Source: a candidate division WWE3 bacterium RIFCSPLOWO2_12_FULL_36_10 (lineage in GTDB: Bacteria > Patescibacteriota > WWE3 > UBA101185 > UBA10185). From it: a DNA stretch of 8,952 nt. Each line of letters begins with the position of its first letter. Within the stretch, counting starts at the first letter, position 1. The stretch lies in the NCBI GenBank assembly GCA_001772985.1, contig MEVN01000004.1, positions 1-8,952 of the forward strand. The letters are read 5' to 3'. Below, piece after piece: positions 5,118 to 8,952 of the stretch. Both the position numbers and the translations under genes were made by a program. Below the pieces are notes generated by a model. The model did no database searches. It worked only from the letters and a program-made list of their open reading frames with translations, and had not been told where the DNA came from.

Positions 5118-6983
5118 GTGTTAAATCAAATATTAAGCAAAAAAAAGAAAAAAAGAAAAAATGTTGGTGACGTTTTTTTTATGGTTGGAACCGATACTCC
5201 TATTTCTTCAAAAAACAACGAGTTTGTCTTAGACGAAGATAAGAAGAAGTGGAGAATTGTCATATTTAGTATTTTAATAATGTTCACCGCTTTTATTTTA
5301 TTATCAAAGTCTTTTGTTTTACAGATCGTAAAGGGGAGAGAGAACTTTAAATTAGCACAGGGGAATAGCGTAAAATTGCTTTCTATTCAAGCTGAACGAG
5401 GGGTTATATATGACAGAAACAACGCAATATTGGTTAGAAATAAACCAACCTTTAGTCTTGAGCTAAATGTTGAGTTGTGCAGAAATTCATCTTTGATAAC
5501 AGCCTGTACGGAAGTAATAGATAAAGCATCTAGTTTTATAAAAATAGATAGAGATACCGTCTTGTACGAAATTAATTCCGGTATTTCCAACATAGTTTTG
5601 GCAACTAACCTTACAAAAAGTGAAATACTCCCGTTGGAGGCAAATATTTCTAATTTCCCAAGTTTATCCATATTAATAACACCCTTAAGGGACTATGTTT
5701 ATGGACCTGTCCTCGCACATTTAGTAGGATATGTTAGTTCTGGGCATGAAATAATAGGTAAAATGGGAATAGAGAAAAGTTATGACAAATATATTTCGGG
5801 CATTAAAGGAAGTAAGGTGTTTCAAACAGATTCAACGGGAAGATCTCTTTTTGTACTACATCAAACATCGCCCGCTTCAGGACAAAGCATTAAATTATTT
5901 TTGGATTTAGAACTTCAAAAGAAATCGTATGAATTGTTAAAGAAAATAGTTGATAGTGGTAAAGCCAAAGGTGGTTCAATCGTAGCCCAAGACCCGTCAA
6001 CCGGAGGAATATTAACTTTAGTTAGTTACCCGTCTTTTGATCCAAACACGTTATCCGAAGGAATTTCTATAAAAGAGTTTGAAAAATTAAGAAACGATAC
6101 AAGGTTTCCGTTTTTTAATCGGGCAATTTCAGCAACATATCCGCCCGGATCGGTGTTTAAACTTGTTATGGCAAGTGGGGCATTAACAGAAAGTGTTGTA
6201 AGTGAATATACGACAATAAATGACATTGGTTATATTCAAGTCGGCCTGCCTGCGCAGGCAGGAAAGTCTACATTTAGGAACTGGAAACAAGGAGGACATG
6301 GAATTGTTGATATGAAAAAAGCATTACAGGTGAGTAATGACACCTATTTTTATACTGTAGGCGGTGGCTATGGAGATATAAGAGGTTTGGGAATACAAAA
6401 AATAGCAGAATGGGCAAAAAAATTTGGTTATGGTAAGAGTACAGGTATTGATATAGAAGGAGAAGTAGCCGGATTTGTTCCGGATGCGAAAGAGAGAAAG
6501 TGGTATTTAGGAGATACTTACATTACTTCAATAGGTCAAGGAGATGTTCTATCTACAGCCTTGCAGGTTAATAACATAACAACTTATTTTGCAAATGGGG
6601 GGTATATTTTTAAGCCGAGAATTGTTGATCAGATTGGAGAAATGCCAAAATACAACCCCCAAGTAGTTGCAAAAAACTTAATAAGTGAAAAAGATTACGA
6701 ATTAATAAGAAGCGGTTTGAATTCTGCTGTTGAAATCGGAGGTACCGCATACCCTCTTTTTGATTTCAGCCAAAAACACCCCGGAATTAAGTTAGCCGGA
6801 AAAACCGGTACTGCTGAAACTAGTAATAAAGATAAAACACACGCGTGGTTTACGGTTTTTGGTTCCTATGACGCAGAAAATAAAGCCAGCATTGCTTTAA
6901 CTGTTTTTTTGGAAGACGGAGGTTCCGGTGCAGATAATGCAGCTCCTATTGCAAGACAGCTTTTGGATTTGTGGTTTAAATAA
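5118..6983 (+). CDS. mrdA: Penicillin-binding protein 2 (elongasome transpeptidase)
   Basis: PBP2 is the class B transpeptidase that cross-links peptidoglycan during elongation. The 621-residue product has a basic cytoplasmic tail (K-rich, residues 8-14), one membrane anchor (about 46-66), the dimerisation/pedestal domain beginning at ERGVIYDRNNAILVRNKP (93-110), and the transpeptidase domain. All three active-site motifs are present: S345-V-F-K348, S406-N-D408 (followed by TYFY) and K562-T-G564. I use the GTG three bases after mreD; an in-frame ATG at 5181 would remove the basic tail. Neither has a Shine-Dalgarno site. Residues 376-382, GLPAQAG, are encoded by an inserted-looking palindrome (6245-6262). 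rodA, the usual partner, does not follow; topA does. The TAA stop touches the GATC palindrome at 6982. Confidence 0.96.
   Translation: MLNQILSKKKKKRKNVGDVFFMVGTDTPISSKNNEFVLDEDKKKWRIVIFSILIMFTAFILLSKSFVLQIVKGRENFKLAQGNSVKLLSIQAERGVIYDRNNAILVRNKPTFSLELNVELCRNSSLITACTEVIDKASSFIKIDRDTVLYEINSGISNIVLATNLTKSEILPLEANISNFPSLSILITPLRDYVYGPVLAHLVGYVSSGHEIIGKMGIEKSYDKYISGIKGSKVFQTDSTGRSLFVLHQTSPASGQSIKLFLDLELQKKSYELLKKIVDSGKAKGGSIVAQDPSTGGILTLVSYPSFDPNTLSEGISIKEFEKLRNDTRFPFFNRAISATYPPGSVFKLVMASGALTESVVSEYTTINDIGYIQVGLPAQAGKSTFRNWKQGGHGIVDMKKALQVSNDTYFYTVGGGYGDIRGLGIQKIAEWAKKFGYGKSTGIDIEGEVAGFVPDAKERKWYLGDTYITSIGQGDVLSTALQVNNITTYFANGGYIFKPRIVDQIGEMPKYNPQVVAKNLISEKDYELIRSGLNSAVEIGGTAYPLFDFSQKHPGIKLAGKTGTAETSNKDKTHAWFTVFGSYDAENKASIALTVFLEDGGSGADNAAPIARQLLDLWFK
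6245..6262. repeat. Perfect 18-bp GC-rich palindrome inside mrdA
   Basis: CCTGCCTGCGCAGGCAGG is a perfect palindrome in otherwise AT-rich coding sequence. It is read in frame as part of GLPAQAGK (residues 376-383), between a well conserved IGYIQVG-like strand and TFRNWK. In homologues I know, these flanks lie close together, so the codons look added. I recall similar PAQAG-coding palindromes in other candidate-phyla proteins, but cannot check that here. Confidence 0.85.
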
Positions 6984-7010
6984 GATCCGATCCGATCCGG
7001 ATCCGATCTT
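6982..7010. repeat. GATC-rich imperfect palindrome between mrdA and topA
   Basis: Arms AAGATC (6982-6987) and GATCTT (7005-7010), then a C/C mismatch, then GATCC/GGATC form an 11-bp interrupted stem over a 5-base loop, GATCC. GATC starts at 6984, 6989, 6994, 7000 and 7005. It is the same kind of element as 3772-3808 but not a copy. It overlaps the mrdA stop codon by two bases. Only a weak T-run follows (CTTTAAT), so termination is possible but not convincing. Confidence 0.85.
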
Positions 7011-7016
7011 TAATCC

Positions 7017-7051
7017 TTGTGTATTTGACAGCATCATGTATCCTTTTTCAC
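7017..7051 (+). promoter_or_regulatory. Possible topA promoter, near-leaderless
   Basis: TTGTGT (7017-7022), a 16-base spacer and TATCCT (7039-7044, preceded by TG) form a weak promoter. Transcription would begin near 7051, one base from the topA ATG, and no ribosome binding site is present. The tempting TTGACA at 7025-7030 has no -10 box at a proper distance. Confidence 0.35.
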
Positions 7052-8755
7052 ATGAAACTTGTTATCGTTGAATCTCCCACAAAAGCAAAAACACTTTCAG
7101 GAATTCTTGGAAAAGACTATGAAGTAAAAGCTTCAATGGGGCACATTCGAGATTTGCCAAAAAAAGGGTTAGGGGTTGACGTTGAACATAATTATGAACC
7201 TGAGTACGAAATTCCTGCAAAATCAAAGAAAACCGCAACAGAATTAAAAAAATTATCGTTAGATGCTGAAAGTGTAATCCTTGCAACAGACTTAGACAGA
7301 GAAGGCGAGGCAATAGCTTGGCATTTACAATATATTTTATCTTCGGCTAAAAAGCCAAAAGGTAAAAAGCCTATTACCTTTGGCCGAGTAACTTTTCATG
7401 AAATTACAAAGGACGCGGTTCTAAAAGCTTTTTCACATCAAACTGAAGTAAATTTAAACTTAGTTGACGCTCAACAGGCTCGTAGGGTTTTAGACAGGCT
7501 TGTAGGTTACAAATTATCACCGCTTTTATGGAAAAAGGTTAGATATGGGCTTTCTGCAGGAAGAGTTCAAAGTGTTGCGGTGCGCTTAATTGTTGAGCGT
7601 GAACGGGAAAGGCAGGCATTTAAGCCAAAAGAATATTGGACATTAGAAGGTAAATTTGAAACTCCAAAAAAAGATATATTTTTAGCACAACTATTTGAGT
7701 ATCAAAAAAAGAAAATAGAAATTAAAAATAAAAACCAAGCAATTAAAATAAAAACCGACCTTGAAGCTGATGAATTTAAAGTTTCCAAAATTGAAAAGAC
7801 TGAAAGGAAAAGAAATCCTTATCCTCCGTATAAAACTTCAACACTTCAACAATCGGCAGCCAACATTTTTGGTTTTACAGCAAAAAGAACAATGAGTGCT
7901 GCCCAAAAACTTTTTGAAAACGGTTACATAACTTATCATAGAACCGATTCTTTTAGCTTGTCACCAAAATTTATAACAGAGTCAAGAAGTTTTATAAAAA
8001 CTGCAATTGGAGCTAAATTTTTACCTGAAAATCCAAATTATTATAAAAATAATTCAAAAGGAGCACAGGAAGCTCACGAAGCAATTAGACCAACAATTTT
8101 GAACCTAAGCAAAACCAGTCATTTAGCGGGGGATGAAGCTAAGATTTATTCTTTAATTTGGAAGAGGTCGTTGGAATGTCAAATGTTGTCGGCTGTGTAT
8201 GATCAAACAACAGTTTTTGTTGAATCTCAAAAGAGTTATGTGTTTAAAGCGGTTGGTTCAAAGGTGTTATTTGAGGGCTGGCTTAGTGTTTCTCGTTACA
8301 TGGGAGCCCAAAATGAAGAAGAAGAGGGCGCAGAAGTAGAATTTTCTATAGATGGTTTAAAGAAACTTCCGAGTTTAGCTGAAAATGATATTTTGAATAT
8401 GCTTGAATTATTATCTGATCAGCATTTTACTCAACCTCCAGCTAGATATACTGACGCAACTCTAATTAAAACTTTAGAGGAATTAGGAATTGGACGGCCT
8501 TCAACTTATGCGCCAACTATATCTACAATTGAGGGCAGAGGTTATGTGCACAAAGATGGTAGGGCATTTGTACCGGAAGATGTGGCATATGTTGTCATTG
8601 ATCTTTTGATGGCCAACTTTAAAAATATTGTAGATTACGAGTTTACGGCCGGAATGGAAGAAAGTTTAGACAAAATAGCTGAAGGTAAAGTTAAGTGGGT
8701 GCCGATAATTGACGCTTTTTATAAACCCTTTGAAAAGAATGTCGTAAAAAAATAA
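7052..8755 (+). CDS. topA: DNA topoisomerase I, catalytic core (ends at premature TAA)
   Basis: Type IA topoisomerase, which relaxes negative supercoils by passing a strand through a transient single-strand break. I start at the ATG at 7052, giving MKLVIVESPTKAKTL, the standard beginning; an in-frame GTG at 7019 adds an atypical extension. The Toprim domain has E7 and the D80-x-D82-x-E84 metal site (ATDLDREGEAIAWHL). LDRLVGYKLSPLLW and GLSAGRVQS (166-174) follow. The active tyrosine is Y295 in ITYHRTDS, where many homologues have Met instead of His. GIGRPSTYAPTI (479-490) is near the end of the core. Translation stops after 567 residues at TAA (8753-8755), but the same frame goes on to encode a zinc ribbon, so the gene is normally longer. 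There is no Shine-Dalgarno site. Confidence 0.93.
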   Translation: MKLVIVESPTKAKTLSGILGKDYEVKASMGHIRDLPKKGLGVDVEHNYEPEYEIPAKSKKTATELKKLSLDAESVILATDLDREGEAIAWHLQYILSSAKKPKGKKPITFGRVTFHEITKDAVLKAFSHQTEVNLNLVDAQQARRVLDRLVGYKLSPLLWKKVRYGLSAGRVQSVAVRLIVERERERQAFKPKEYWTLEGKFETPKKDIFLAQLFEYQKKKIEIKNKNQAIKIKTDLEADEFKVSKIEKTERKRNPYPPYKTSTLQQSAANIFGFTAKRTMSAAQKLFENGYITYHRTDSFSLSPKFITESRSFIKTAIGAKFLPENPNYYKNNSKGAQEAHEAIRPTILNLSKTSHLAGDEAKIYSLIWKRSLECQMLSAVYDQTTVFVESQKSYVFKAVGSKVLFEGWLSVSRYMGAQNEEEEGAEVEFSIDGLKKLPSLAENDILNMLELLSDQHFTQPPARYTDATLIKTLEELGIGRPSTYAPTISTIEGRGYVHKDGRAFVPEDVAYVVIDLLMANFKNIVDYEFTAGMEESLDKIAEGKVKWVPIIDAFYKPFEKNVVKK

Positions 8756-8952
8756 AAGGAATTAAGTAAAGCGGATGTTACAAAACTTGGCGAAAGTGAT
8801 GAAAGATGCCCGAAATGTGGAAAGATTCTGTACATTAAATTAGGTAAGTATGGCAAATTTTTAAGTTGCTCGCGATTTCCGGAATGTGACTTTGCAAAAC
8901 CAACGGATGGTGAGGGTGTTGACGATAACGGAGATCCGGTGGAGTTTGGTAT
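8756..8952 (+). pseudogene. topA: TopA C-terminal zinc ribbon, in frame beyond the TAA (partial)
   Basis: Directly after TAA the topA frame continues KELSKADVTKLGESDERCPKCG and then a complete four-cysteine topoisomerase zinc finger. Counting from the topA start these are C586, C589, C606 and C612 (C-x2-C-x16-C-x5-C, with KLGKYGKFLSCSRFPEC). It then runs off the window end. This domain helps bind single-stranded DNA during strand passage. There is no in-frame ATG, GTG or TTG early in the segment to restart translation, so it is either lost, read through, or separated by a sequencing or assembly error. One base change (GAA or AAA to TAA) in an A-rich run would explain it. Confidence 0.85.

Noticed and set aside
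7025..7030. Perfect TTGACA as the topA -35 box
   Set aside because: No acceptable -10 hexamer lies 15-19 bases downstream before the start codon.

Overview
The window is AT-rich bacterial DNA. Its core genes lack Shine-Dalgarno sites, and GC-rich or GATC-rich palindromes sit between and inside genes. This suggests a Candidate Phyla Radiation (Patescibacteria) genome, possibly of the Microgenomates type. That placement is inferred from gene style, not proven. Normal stop codons appear to be in use, because long ORFs run without internal TGA and end in TAA or TAG.

Layout, left to right. Bases 1-52 hold, on the minus strand, what looks like the first 17 residues of a peptide deformylase. Bases 74-1456 hold two compact minus-strand transcription units. 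Each has a recognisable promoter (17 bp spacer, identical -10 box), two small genes with strong ribosome binding sites, and a rho-independent terminator. The four small proteins appear to be diverged copies of one another and I do not recognise the family. About 1466-2665 is an IS481-like insertion sequence with 19/21-matching inverted repeats. Its DDE transposase is broken by one in-frame TGA, and it landed at the stop codon of mreB. Bases 2667-3704 (minus) encode MreB. Diverging from it, mreC-mreD-mrdA (3825-6983, plus) encode the rest of the elongasome core: the MreC scaffold, the MreD membrane protein and the class B transpeptidase PBP2. Bases 7052-8952 encode topoisomerase I. An in-frame TAA separates its catalytic core from a zinc ribbon that continues to the window edge.

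MreB filaments, MreC, MreD and PBP2 act together in lateral wall synthesis, and topA is an independent housekeeping gene. The most unusual features are: (i) the tandem array of small paralogous genes with matched promoters; (ii) two GATC-rich near-palindromes that bracket mreCD-mrdA, each followed by the same 10-mer ATCCTTGTGT; (iii) a perfect 18-bp GC-rich palindrome inserted in frame in the PBP2 gene; (iv) the nonsense codon in topA; (v) the apparent leaderless expression of core genes against strong Shine-Dalgarno sites in the accessory part.
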